Origin: JACVRW01 sp963821275
Lineage (GTDB): Bacteria; Actinomycetota; Thermoleophilia; Solirubrobacterales; Thermoleophilaceae
Assembly (NCBI GenBank): GCA_963821275.1
Contig: CAWGDF010000008.1
Location: forward strand, 186,001-250,000
Length of the DNA: 64,000 nucleotides
Reading direction: 5' to 3'
The position numbers were made by a program, and so were the translations under genes. Position 1 is the stretch's first letter; each line of letters starts with the position of its first letter. The notes beneath the pieces are model-generated. The model saw only the letters and a list, made by a program, of their open reading frames with translations, had not been told where the DNA came from and searched no databases. Of the stretch, positions 23,134 through 30,082 are shown piece by piece.

Positions 23134-23304
23134 TTGCTCGCTGCCTACCCCGACGTCTCGCCCGGGCTGCTCTTCGGGCTCCTGGCCCTGGGCTTCCTGA
23201 TCGGGATCCTCGGCCACCTGGCCGGCTCGCGGCCGCTGATCGCGCTCGGGGTGGGGCTGGTGTTCGCGGCCACCGTGCTGCTGCCCATCGTCTACCGGAT
23301 CTAG
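23134..23304 (+). CDS. Small two-helix membrane protein
   Basis: A 56-residue protein with two transmembrane helices (GLLFGLLALGFLIGILGHLA and LIALGVGLVFAATVLLPIV). TTG 23134 is chosen because TACTTT (23120-23125) sits 8 nt upstream and any earlier in-frame start would overlap the -10 and the divergent MoxR start. It is too short for wide family recognition. Confidence 0.5.
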   Translation: MLAAYPDVSPGLLFGLLALGFLIGILGHLAGSRPLIALGVGLVFAATVLLPIVYRI

Positions 23305-23580
23305 ATGACTGATTCCACGACCCCGCGCACGCGGATGACGCACGGGACATCGTCGGCCCGGGCCAGGCCGGCCCTCGCACTACCGTCGCCGGATCGGGGT
23401 CATCGGCGGACGTCCTCGCTCGGGCCGGGCCAGCCGGCCCTCGCGCACTGCCGATACCTCCGGGTATCGGGTCCGCGCGTCGGCCGAGCCGAGTGCTTGC
23501 GGCTTGGGCTTCGCCGCTTCCCCCGCCCGGCTCGGTCCCGAGCGCCCCCGCGCACACGCGGCCGCGGAACCAATCATCTA
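23302..23580. repeat. Intergenic element with 15-bp terminal inverted repeats
   Basis: The 279-bp spacer begins TAGATGACTGATTCC (23302-23316) and ends with the inverse of TAGATGATTGGTTCC (23566-23580), 13 of 15 matching. Both ends include the stop codons of the convergent genes. Inside are two imperfect copies of a block containing GGCCCTCGC (from about 23358 and 23424), and a degraded copy of the 42-bp repeat at 23472-23504. No coding frame is convincing. Confidence 0.5.
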
Positions 23581-23952
23581 GCGCGGCGCCGGGGCGCCCC
23601 GCTCGCTCTGCAGCATCCAGGCCAGGAGCACCGCGGCCAGCCCGAGCGACAGCGCGTTGGCGGGTCCGAGCCATGACGGGTCGGCCTCGCCCACATCGAG
23701 CAGGTGGTTGAAGGTGTGGAGCGCGTACTGGATCAGCGCGAGCGCGAGCAGCGGCATCCGCCAGGAGCTGCGCGTGACCGCACCCAGCAGGACGACGCCG
23801 AGGGCGAGATACCAGGTGGCCATGTCGGCCATGTAATGGTCGTTGCGCACGCCGTAGGGGCCGATCTCCTCGAAGAAGAACCCGGGGGTGAGCCAGAGGA
23901 GGGCGCCGAGGAGCAGCTGCGAGCAGGCGAAGACGATCAGGAGGGCTCTCAT
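23578..23952 (-). CDS. Small multi-pass membrane protein
   Basis: A 124-residue hydrophobic protein with about four helices (ALLIVFACSQLLLGALLWL and others; then ALALIQYALHTFNHLLDVG). I take ATG 23952 because the upstream part of the frame lies inside the methyltransferase gene and looks non-coding. Function unknown; the sequence resembles small DUF-type membrane proteins of actinobacteria. Confidence 0.6.
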   Translation of the reverse strand: MRALLIVFACSQLLLGALLWLTPGFFFEEIGPYGVRNDHYMADMATWYLALGVVLLGAVTRSSWRMPLLALALIQYALHTFNHLLDVGEADPSWLGPANALSLGLAAVLLAWMLQSERGAPAPR

Positions 23953-23974
23953 GGCTGGATTGTTGCGCGGAGGA

Positions 23975-24616
23975 TCAGCCGCGGCGGGCGGCCAGGCCGA
24001 TCCCGTCGCCCACCGGCAGCACGCAGGCGAGCCAGCGATCGCTGCGCAACAGCTCCGCGTTGAGCAGCCGCGCAGCCGCCACCGACTCGGGGTTCCAGCC
24101 CGTCTCGGCACCCGGCGGCAGGGCGACCTGCCCGAGCATCAGCAGGTTGTCGACCACCATCAGAGCCCGCTCGGCGAGCAGCGGCTCGGCGAGCTCGATG
24201 TAGCGCGCGTACTCGCCCTTGGAGGCGTCGACGAAGAGCAGGTCGAAGGGACCCTCCAGGCCGGCGATGGTCTCCAAGGCGTCGCCCTCGACCAGCTCCA
24301 CCCGCCCGGCCACGCCGCCGCGCTCGAGATAGTCCCGGGCCTGCGAAGCCCGCCTCTGATCGCGCTCGAGGGTGACCACCCGGCCGCGCTCGAGCTGCTC
24401 GGCCATGTGCAGCGTGCTGTAGCCGATGGCGGTGCCCACCTCGAGCACGACCGGGTCGAGCGCCCGGCAGAGGGCGGCGAGGAAGCGGCCGGTCTCCCAC
24501 TGGACGATCGGGACCGAGTCGCGCTCGGCCACCGCCTCCATCTCGGCCATCAGCGCCGAGCGCTCCGGTCGCAGCTCGCGCAGGTAGCGCGCCACCTGGT
24601 CGTCGAGGATCGGCAC
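23975..24616 (-). CDS. SAM-dependent O-methyltransferase (catechol/caffeoyl-CoA type)
   Basis: A 213-residue class I methyltransferase. The SAM-binding motif is VVLEVGTAIGYSTLHMAEQL, motif II includes VVTLERDQRRASQARDYLE, and FDLLFVDASKGEYARYIELA contains the acidic metal-binding Asp. These are typical of family 3 O-methyltransferases using a divalent metal and catechol-like substrates. The GTG start at 24616 lies 7 nt after TACCCT (24629-24624), part of a shared divergent promoter. Confidence 0.9.
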   Translation of the reverse strand: MPILDDQVARYLRELRPERSALMAEMEAVAERDSVPIVQWETGRFLAALCRALDPVVLEVGTAIGYSTLHMAEQLERGRVVTLERDQRRASQARDYLERGGVAGRVELVEGDALETIAGLEGPFDLLFVDASKGEYARYIELAEPLLAERALMVVDNLLMLGQVALPPGAETGWNPESVAAARLLNAELLRSDRWLACVLPVGDGIGLAARRG

Positions 24617-24623
24617 GGCGGGC

Positions 24624-24633
24624 AGGGTACTCT
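24624..24633. promoter_or_regulatory. Divergent promoter with overlapping -10 boxes
   Basis: AGGGTACTCT holds TACTCT on the plus strand (24628-24633, 6 nt before ATG 24640) and TACCCT on the minus strand (24629-24624, 7 nt before GTG 24616). The two boxes share TA. Both transcripts would be leaderless. Confidence 0.6.
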
Positions 24634-24639
24634 GCCTCC

Positions 24640-25065
24640 ATGGCCGGCTCCGTCGAAGGCATACACGTCTCAGCGGAGCACGAGAGCCTGCCGGAGCCCG
24701 TCCAAACGGTGGACGTCACCGAGGAGGGAGTGCGCGGTGACCGCTACTTCGGCGAGCGCAACCTCACCCTGATCGAGGCGGAGGCGCTCGAGAGCTTCGT
24801 CGCCGAGACCGGCGTCGAGTTGACGCCGGCGGAGTCCCGCCGCCAGGTGCTCACCCGCGGCATCCGCCTCAACGACCTGGTGGGCCGGCGCTTCAGCGTC
24901 GGCGAGGTCGAGTGCGTGGGCGAGGAGTGGTGCGAGCCCTGCAGTCACCTTCAGGGCCTGACCCGCCCGGGCGTGCTGCGCGGGATGGCCCACCGGGCGG
25001 GCCTGCGGGCCGACATCGTGAGCGGCGGCCGGATCGCCGTCGGCGACGCGGTCACCGAGGGCTAG
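24640..25065 (+). CDS. MOSC-domain protein
   Basis: A 141-residue MOSC (molybdenum cofactor sulfurase C-terminal) domain protein. Family features include VEGIHVSAEHESLPEP, GVRGDRYFGERNLTLIEAEA and SRRQVLTRGIRLNDLVGRRF, ending with VGEEWCEPCSHLQGLTRPGV; the conserved Cys lies in this C-terminal part. MOSC proteins bind or use molybdenum cofactor or sulfur. Leaderless start from the shared promoter with the divergent methyltransferase. Confidence 0.85.
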   Translation: MAGSVEGIHVSAEHESLPEPVQTVDVTEEGVRGDRYFGERNLTLIEAEALESFVAETGVELTPAESRRQVLTRGIRLNDLVGRRFSVGEVECVGEEWCEPCSHLQGLTRPGVLRGMAHRAGLRADIVSGGRIAVGDAVTEG

Positions 25066-25069
25066 CGAA

Positions 25070-25525
25070 CTAGAGCACCAGGCGCATCAAAAGGTTCCGG
25101 CCGCCAAACGCGTCCGACCTGTTCGAGAAGCCCACCGACTCGTACAGCGCGACGGCGGCCGGGTTGTCCTCGTTCACGTCGAGCTCGATGCGCACGCAGC
25201 CGCGCTCGCGGGCGCGCGCCACCGCGGCGTCGGTCAGCTCTCGGCCAACGCCGGCCCCGCGCGCCTCCTCGTGCACGTACAGATCCTCGAGCAGGCAGTC
25301 CTCGCCGTCGTGCCAGACGCCCCATCGGTAGCGCAGCTGGCAGATCCCAACTGGCGGGTCGCCGGCGAGCAGGTACTCGCAGCCGGGATCGTCGAGCAGG
25401 CGTGGGACGCTCCTCACGAAGCTCTCCGCCGGGGGCTCCTCCCGCCCCAGCCAGTCGCGGAAGGCAACGAGCAGCTCGGCGACGGCCGCGGCGTCGGCCG
25501 GGGTGGCGAGTCGGACCGCGGTCAT
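25070..25525 (-). CDS. GNAT-family N-acetyltransferase
   Basis: A 151-residue GNAT protein. The order is complete: VRLATPADAAAVAELLVAF at the N-terminus, YLLAGDPPVGICQLRYRW for the central strands, then the acetyl-CoA loop YVHEEARGAGVGRELTDAAV and the C-terminal NPAAVALYESVGFSNRSD. ATG 25525 is preferred because an AATACT -10 lies 6 nt upstream, overlapping the divergent promoter of citrate synthase. Substrate unknown. Confidence 0.85.
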   Translation of the reverse strand: MTAVRLATPADAAAVAELLVAFRDWLGREEPPAESFVRSVPRLLDDPGCEYLLAGDPPVGICQLRYRWGVWHDGEDCLLEDLYVHEEARGAGVGRELTDAAVARARERGCVRIELDVNEDNPAAVALYESVGFSNRSDAFGGRNLLMRLVL

Positions 25526-25531
25526 GTCCGC

Positions 25532-25539
25532 AGTATTCT
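25532..25539. promoter_or_regulatory. Divergent promoter with overlapping -10 boxes
   Basis: AGTATTCT carries TATTCT (25534-25539) for the plus strand and AATACT (25537-25532) for the minus strand. The minus gene starts 6 nt away; the plus gene (citrate synthase) starts about 36 nt away with a ribosome site. Confidence 0.5.
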
Positions 25540-25574
25540 CACGCCTCGGTCCCGACGTGGAGATGGAGGTGGAG

Positions 25575-26678
25575 ATGGCCGACCTGATTGAGGTGCCCTC
25601 CGGGCTCGAGGGAGTCATCGCCTTCCACACGTCGATCGCCGAGCCGGACCGGGAGGGCGGTTCCCTGCGCTACCGCGGGGTGGACATCGAGGAGCTCGTG
25701 GGCCGGGTGCCGTTCGAGAAGGTGTGGGGCCTCCTCGTGGACGGCCAGTACGAGCCCGGGTTGCCGCCCGCCGAGCCCCACCCGCTCGCCGTCCGCACCG
25801 GCGACCCGCGCGTCGATCTTCAGGCCGCCCTGGCGATGCTCGGACCGGAGTGGGGCCTCGAGCAGCTGATCGACGTGTCCGACCGGCGGGCCCGCGACGA
25901 CCTCGCCCGCGTGTCGGTGATGGCGCTGTCCTTCGTCGCCCAATCGGCCCGGGGAGTGGGCCGCCGGCCCATACCGCAGCGGGAGATCGACAGGGCGACC
26001 TCGATCCCCGAGCGCTTCCTCATCCGCTGGCGCGGGGAGGCCGATCCGCGCCACGTCAAGGCCATCGACGCCTACTGGATCTCCGCCGCCGAGCACGGCA
26101 TGAACGCCTCCACCTTCACCGCCCGGGTGGTCGCCTCCACCGGCGCCGACGTGGCCGCCGCCCTCTCGGGCGCCGTGGGCGCCCTCTCGGGGCCGCTTCA
26201 CGGCGGCGCGCCCTCGCGGGTGCTGAAGATGCTCGAGGAGGTCGAGGCCAGCGGTGACGCGGACCGTTACGTCAAGGACGCCCTCGACCGGGGCGAACGC
26301 CTGATGGGCTTCGGGCACCGCGTGTACCGGGCCGAGGATCCGCGCGCACGGGTGCTGCGCCGCACCGCGCGGGAGATCGGGGCGCCGCGGCTCGAGGTGG
26401 CCGAGCGCCTCGAGCAGGCGGCCCTGTCCGAGCTGCAAGCAAGGCGACCCGACCGGGTGCTGGCCACGAACGTCGAGTTCTGGTCGGCCGTCGTGCTCGA
26501 CTTCGCCGACGTGCCGCCGCAGCTGTTCACCCCGCTGTTCGCCTGCGCGCGTGTCGGCGGCTGGGCGGCGCACATCATGGAGCAGAAGCGCGAGGGGCGG
26601 CTGATCCGGCCCTCGGCGCGCTACGTCGGTCCCCAGCCCCGCTCCGCCGAGTCGGTGAACGGGGCCGGACCGGGATAG
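25575..26678 (+). CDS. Citrate synthase family enzyme
   Basis: A 367-residue citrate synthase or 2-methylcitrate synthase. Key sites are present: the substrate His in ISAAEHGMNASTFTARV, the oxaloacetate His in LSGPLHGGAPSR, the MGFGHRVYRAEDPRA loop and the catalytic Asp in VEFWSAVVLDFADVP. ATG 25575 has GGAGGT and GGAG ahead and gives the usual N-terminus (ADLIEVPSGLEGVIAFHTSI). The stop is followed at once by a repeat pair. Confidence 0.9.
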   Translation: MADLIEVPSGLEGVIAFHTSIAEPDREGGSLRYRGVDIEELVGRVPFEKVWGLLVDGQYEPGLPPAEPHPLAVRTGDPRVDLQAALAMLGPEWGLEQLIDVSDRRARDDLARVSVMALSFVAQSARGVGRRPIPQREIDRATSIPERFLIRWRGEADPRHVKAIDAYWISAAEHGMNASTFTARVVASTGADVAAALSGAVGALSGPLHGGAPSRVLKMLEEVEASGDADRYVKDALDRGERLMGFGHRVYRAEDPRARVLRRTAREIGAPRLEVAERLEQAALSELQARRPDRVLATNVEFWSAVVLDFADVPPQLFTPLFACARVGGWAAHIMEQKREGRLIRPSARYVGPQPRSAESVNGAGPG

Positions 26679-26762
26679 CCGCAAGCAGCCGGCTCGGCCG
26701 GCTGCGCGCGGATCGCTCACAGCCGCAAGCAGCCGGCTCGGCCGGCTGCGCGCGGATCGCTT
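26677..26762 (+). repeat. Tandem pair of the 42-bp dispersed hairpin repeat
   Basis: Copies occupy 26677-26718 and 26721-26762 (period 44). The core is a perfect hairpin with 9-bp arms GCAGCCGGC and GCCGGCTGC around TCG. The first copy begins in the TAG stop of citrate synthase and the second ends at the start of the TAGTAT -10 of the next gene. Confidence 0.9.
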
Positions 26763-26773
26763 AGTATCGGCCG

Positions 26774-28303
26774 ATGGCCCAGCTCGACCGCCGTGAGCTG
26801 CTCGCCGGCGGCGCCGCCGGCCTCCTCGCCGGGGCCCTTCCGTTCGAGGCGAGCGCGCTCGAGCGGCTGCTCGCCGAGGCGGCCGCGCTGCCGCGGCCCG
26901 CTGCCCGCGCGCTGCGGGCGGCCGTGCGGGGCCCGGTCATCTTCCCGCGCAGCCCCGGCTACAACCGCGCCCGAGCGGTCTACAACCTGCGCTTCGCCGG
27001 CGTGCGGCCGGAGGCGGTGGTACAGCCCCGCGACACGCGCGACGTCCAGGCGATCGTGCGCTGGGCCGACCGCTTCAACGTGCGCCTCGTGGCCCGCAGC
27101 GGCGGGCACAGCTACGCGGGCTACTCCACGCTGGGCAACGGCGTGGTCGTGGACCTCAGGCGCATCCGCGGGGTCCGGGTGGCCAGCGGGCGGGCCACGA
27201 TCGGCGCCGGCGCCCAGCTGATCGACGTCCAGCGGGCGCTCACCCGCAGGGGGCTCTCCACACCGTCCGGCTCCTGTCCGTCGGTCGGGATCGCCGGGCT
27301 CACGCTGGGCGGCGGCCATGGCCTTGCCGGCCGGCGCTTCGGCCTCACCACCGACAACCTGCTCGCGGCCACCATCGTGACCGCCGACGGCCGGATCCGC
27401 CAGGTCGATGCCGACACCAACAAGGACCTCTACTGGGCCTGTCGCGGCGGGGGCGGCGGCAACTTCGGCATCGTCACCAACCTGACCCTCCAGACCCACC
27501 GCGCCCGCAACGCGGCCTACTTCTTCATCAGCTGGCCCTGGGGCGCAGCGAATCAGGCGCTCGCGGCGTGGCAGAGCTTCGCTCCGGAGGCGCCGCCCGC
27601 CCTCACCTCGATATTCAGCCTCGGCACCAGCGGCGGCTCCGGGCCGCCACGCGTCACCGCGCTGGGCCAATACTTCGGCTCCCCCTCCGCGCTGCGGCGG
27701 CTGGTGCGCCCGCTGACCCGCGTGGGCGGCGCGCGGCTCAGCGTAGGCAGCGCGTCGTACTTCGACCTCGTGTTGCGCTGGGCCGGCTGCCTCGACGAGG
27801 GCTACCGGGCCTGCCACACCCGCGGCACCAGCCCAGGAGGCCAGCTCCCGCGCGCCTCGTTCTTCGCGAAGTCGGACTACTTCGACCAGAAGCTGCCGGC
27901 CCGCGGGCGCCAGGTCATGATCAACTGGATCGAGCGCCGCCAGCGCAACCCGTCGCTGGGGTCGGGCGCCCTTCTGCTCGACGCCTATGGGGGCGCGTAC
28001 AACCGCCCGGCGGCCGACGCCACGGCCTTCGTCCACCGCGACATGCTGTTCTCGCTCCAGTACGGCGCCTACTACAGCGGCGGCGGCGCCCGCGGCGCCA
28101 GCAAGTCCTGGATCAACGGCGTCTGGCGGGCGCTGCGCCCCTACGCCTCGGGCCAGGCCTACCAGAACTACATCGACCCGCAGCTCACCTCGTGGCAGCG
28201 GGCCTACTACGGCTCCAACCTGGCCCGGCTGCGCCAGATCAAGCAGGACGTCGACCCCGACTTCCGCTTCCGCTTCCGGCAGGCGATTCCGCCGGCGTCC
28301 TGA
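26774..28303 (+). CDS. Berberine-bridge-enzyme-type FAD-linked oxidase
   Basis: A 509-residue flavoprotein with FAD-binding 4 and BBE C-terminal domains. The bi-covalent flavin sites are visible: His in ARSGGHSYAGYST and Cys in TPSGSCPSVGIAGLTLGGG. The end carries YIDPQLTSWQRAYYGSNLAR with the BBE motif. The N-terminal DRRELLAGGAAGLLAGALPF is a probable twin-arginine export signal. TAGTAT at 26762-26767, 6 nt before ATG, suggests a leaderless transcript. Substrates in this family include carbohydrates and aromatic compounds. Confidence 0.9.
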   Translation: MAQLDRRELLAGGAAGLLAGALPFEASALERLLAEAAALPRPAARALRAAVRGPVIFPRSPGYNRARAVYNLRFAGVRPEAVVQPRDTRDVQAIVRWADRFNVRLVARSGGHSYAGYSTLGNGVVVDLRRIRGVRVASGRATIGAGAQLIDVQRALTRRGLSTPSGSCPSVGIAGLTLGGGHGLAGRRFGLTTDNLLAATIVTADGRIRQVDADTNKDLYWACRGGGGGNFGIVTNLTLQTHRARNAAYFFISWPWGAANQALAAWQSFAPEAPPALTSIFSLGTSGGSGPPRVTALGQYFGSPSALRRLVRPLTRVGGARLSVGSASYFDLVLRWAGCLDEGYRACHTRGTSPGGQLPRASFFAKSDYFDQKLPARGRQVMINWIERRQRNPSLGSGALLLDAYGGAYNRPAADATAFVHRDMLFSLQYGAYYSGGGARGASKSWINGVWRALRPYASGQAYQNYIDPQLTSWQRAYYGSNLARLRQIKQDVDPDFRFRFRQAIPPAS

Positions 28304-28405
28304 GGGCGGAGTTCCGCCAGACCTCGCCCGAAGCGTTGTCCGCGGTCCTGAGCGAGGTTCGGCCTGTCATTCGTGCCGAAGCTCGCCCGAATCTCCGGGG
28401 CTAGC

Positions 28406-28969
28406 TCACCCCTCCGAGGGCGGCAGCCGCTGTGTGTCCGCGTCCTCGGCCAGGTGCAGCTGCTCCCCGGGGGCGGGGCGGTGGGGCTCGAACTCGGGCG
28501 GGGGCAGCGGCTCGGTCTCGTCCTCGTCGCTCGTGGGCCGGCGTGGGCGCGGGGCGGGCTCGGGCGGGGGCGGCGGCGCCGGTGGCGCCTGTCCGGTGGG
28601 CAGGTCGTCGGCCGGGCGCTTGGCCCGCTCGCGGGCTCCGGCGAGAAACAGGATCGCCGCGCAGGCGAGGGCCAGGAGGTTCTGCCCCAGCGGCCGGTCG
28701 AAGAGGCGAACGACGATCAGCACTGCGGCCCAGATCCCCGCGGCGGCGATCACGGTGCCGTCGCCGAACGGTAGGTGGAAACGGCGGCCACCGGCCCGGG
28801 CGCGCAGCAGCGCAAGCACGCCGAGCGCGACCAGGATCTCGGCCGCCTCGACGAACGAGAAGGGGCCGAACGTGCTGACTATGAGGAGCACGGCGCCGAC
28901 CGCCGCCGCCTTCTGCTCGGCGTTCAGGACGCGGAAGCTCCGCAAGGCGCTGCGAAGCGCGTCAGCCAT
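28406..28969 (-). CDS. Membrane protein with Pro-rich tail
   Basis: A 187-residue protein with four hydrophobic helices (AVGAVLLIVSTFGPFSFVEA, AEILVALGVLALL, VIAAAGIWAAVLIVV and ALACAAILFLA) and a Pro/Asp-rich cytosolic C-terminus. ATG 28969 overlaps the stop of the preceding DUF2203 gene by 8 bp, so it is the third gene of the EVE operon. No function recognised. Confidence 0.6.
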   Translation of the reverse strand: MADALRSALRSFRVLNAEQKAAAVGAVLLIVSTFGPFSFVEAAEILVALGVLALLRARAGGRRFHLPFGDGTVIAAAGIWAAVLIVVRLFDRPLGQNLLALACAAILFLAGARERAKRPADDLPTGQAPPAPPPPPEPAPRPRRPTSDEDETEPLPPPEFEPHRPAPGEQLHLAEDADTQRLPPSEG

Positions 28970-29360
28970 CGTCAATCGGCCGCCGGCCCGCAAAGCCCGC
29001 GTCCGGCGTGTGCCAGAACCCGATCTCGTCCTCGCCCTCGCGCCAGCAGAGGTAGACCTCCTGACCGTCGCGTAGGGAGGGAAAGTCCACCAGTCCCCGG
29101 TCGAGGTCGCGCAGGACCAGATCGCGCTCACGCAGCTCGCGCATCGACTCCCGCAGCTCGAGGAAGCCCTCGGAGACCGTGCGCCCGGGCGCGCCGCCGC
29201 CGTTGGTCGCGCCCGCCTCGGCGAGCGCCTCGCGGGCCTCGCGGTCCCCGAGCCGGTCGCGAGCCGTCCGCATCACCGCGATCAGCTCCTTGACCCGCGG
29301 CAGCAGGGCGGTGGCCTGCTGCAGGGTGTAGTGGCGCGAGTGCAGCCGGTCGCCGCTCAC
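28962..29360 (-). CDS. DUF2203-family protein
   Basis: A 132-residue helical protein. It shows the pattern YTLQQATALLPRVKELIAVM, then GFLELRESMRELRERDLVLR, and ends DFPSLRDGQEVYLCWREGED with EIGFWHTPDAGF, as in DUF2203 proteins; their function is not established. The GTG start (29360) overlaps the EVE gene by 4 bp. Confidence 0.75.
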   Translation of the reverse strand: MSGDRLHSRHYTLQQATALLPRVKELIAVMRTARDRLGDREAREALAEAGATNGGGAPGRTVSEGFLELRESMRELRERDLVLRDLDRGLVDFPSLRDGQEVYLCWREGEDEIGFWHTPDAGFAGRRPIDDG

Positions 29361-29812
29361 ACCGCCGCGCGGGCGCTCTCGCGGAGGCGGCGTTCGAGCA
29401 GCTTCGCGTCGCCCTCCGGCAGCGTCCGCAGCTGGCCCTGGAACGCCAGCTGCCAGTGCGCGGCCGGCCACTTGCGGACGTGCTCGAGCTCTCCGGCGAG
29501 CTCGACGGCCGGCACGAACTCGTCGTCGGCCAGGATCACCTCGGGCTCCGTCTCGAAGCGCCACGGGTATGGGTCGGGCTTGCCCGGCTTGCCCGGCCAC
29601 AGCCTCGTGCGGTCCTCGTACATCTCGCCGGTCACCCGGACCATCCCGCCGAAGGCCTGGATCCCCGTCAGGTAGAAGACGATGCGGTCGCCCGGCTCGA
29701 TCTGCTCGGCCATCCCGCGCCGGCCCTCCTTGGCACCGATGATCCGAAAGCCGTGCTCCCGGGTGACGCGAAAATTCTCCGGTGATCCGGTGAGCACCCA
29801 GGTCTTGGCCAC
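29357..29812 (-). CDS. EVE-domain protein
   Basis: A 151-residue EVE (PUA-like) protein, which binds modified bases in some systems. Features: WVLTGSPENFRVTREHGFR, the family core GDRIVFYLTGIQAFGGMVRV and WPGKPGKPDPYPWRFETEPE. GTG 29812 is preferred because TAGCCT (29825-29820) lies 7 nt ahead. First gene of an operon with DUF2203 and a membrane protein. Confidence 0.8.
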   Translation of the reverse strand: MAKTWVLTGSPENFRVTREHGFRIIGAKEGRRGMAEQIEPGDRIVFYLTGIQAFGGMVRVTGEMYEDRTRLWPGKPGKPDPYPWRFETEPEVILADDEFVPAVELAGELEHVRKWPAAHWQLAFQGQLRTLPEGDAKLLERRLRESARAAV

Positions 29813-29853
29813 CGCCCGTAGGCTAGCGCGACCCTTTGTACTGTTCCGGCTCA

Positions 29854-30075
29854 ATGGCAGACGACGACATCGAACTGATCGGCCCCGATGACGTGGCCTA
29901 CCGGCTGGACCTGACCCCGGCGCAGCTCAAGATCACCTGGACGGCGCTGAAGTCCTACCTCGACGACTTCGGGCACGACGAGCGCGAGGTGCAGGCCATC
30001 GCCCGCGAGGTGCTGGCCAAGCTGCCCGACGAGCACGCCATCCGCAGCATCGACATCGCACGGGGCCAGCGGTAG
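29854..30075 (+). CDS. Small hypothetical protein
   Basis: A 73-residue acidic protein (DIELIGPDDVAYRLDLTPAQ then LKITWTALKSYLDDFGHDER). It resembles small uncharacterised proteins in actinobacteria. ATG 29854 lies 9 nt after TACTGT (29839-29844). It ends 7 nt before the sulfatase-like gene and is probably co-transcribed with it. Confidence 0.6.
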   Translation: MADDDIELIGPDDVAYRLDLTPAQLKITWTALKSYLDDFGHDEREVQAIAREVLAKLPDEHAIRSIDIARGQR

Positions 30076-30082
30076 CGCGTCC

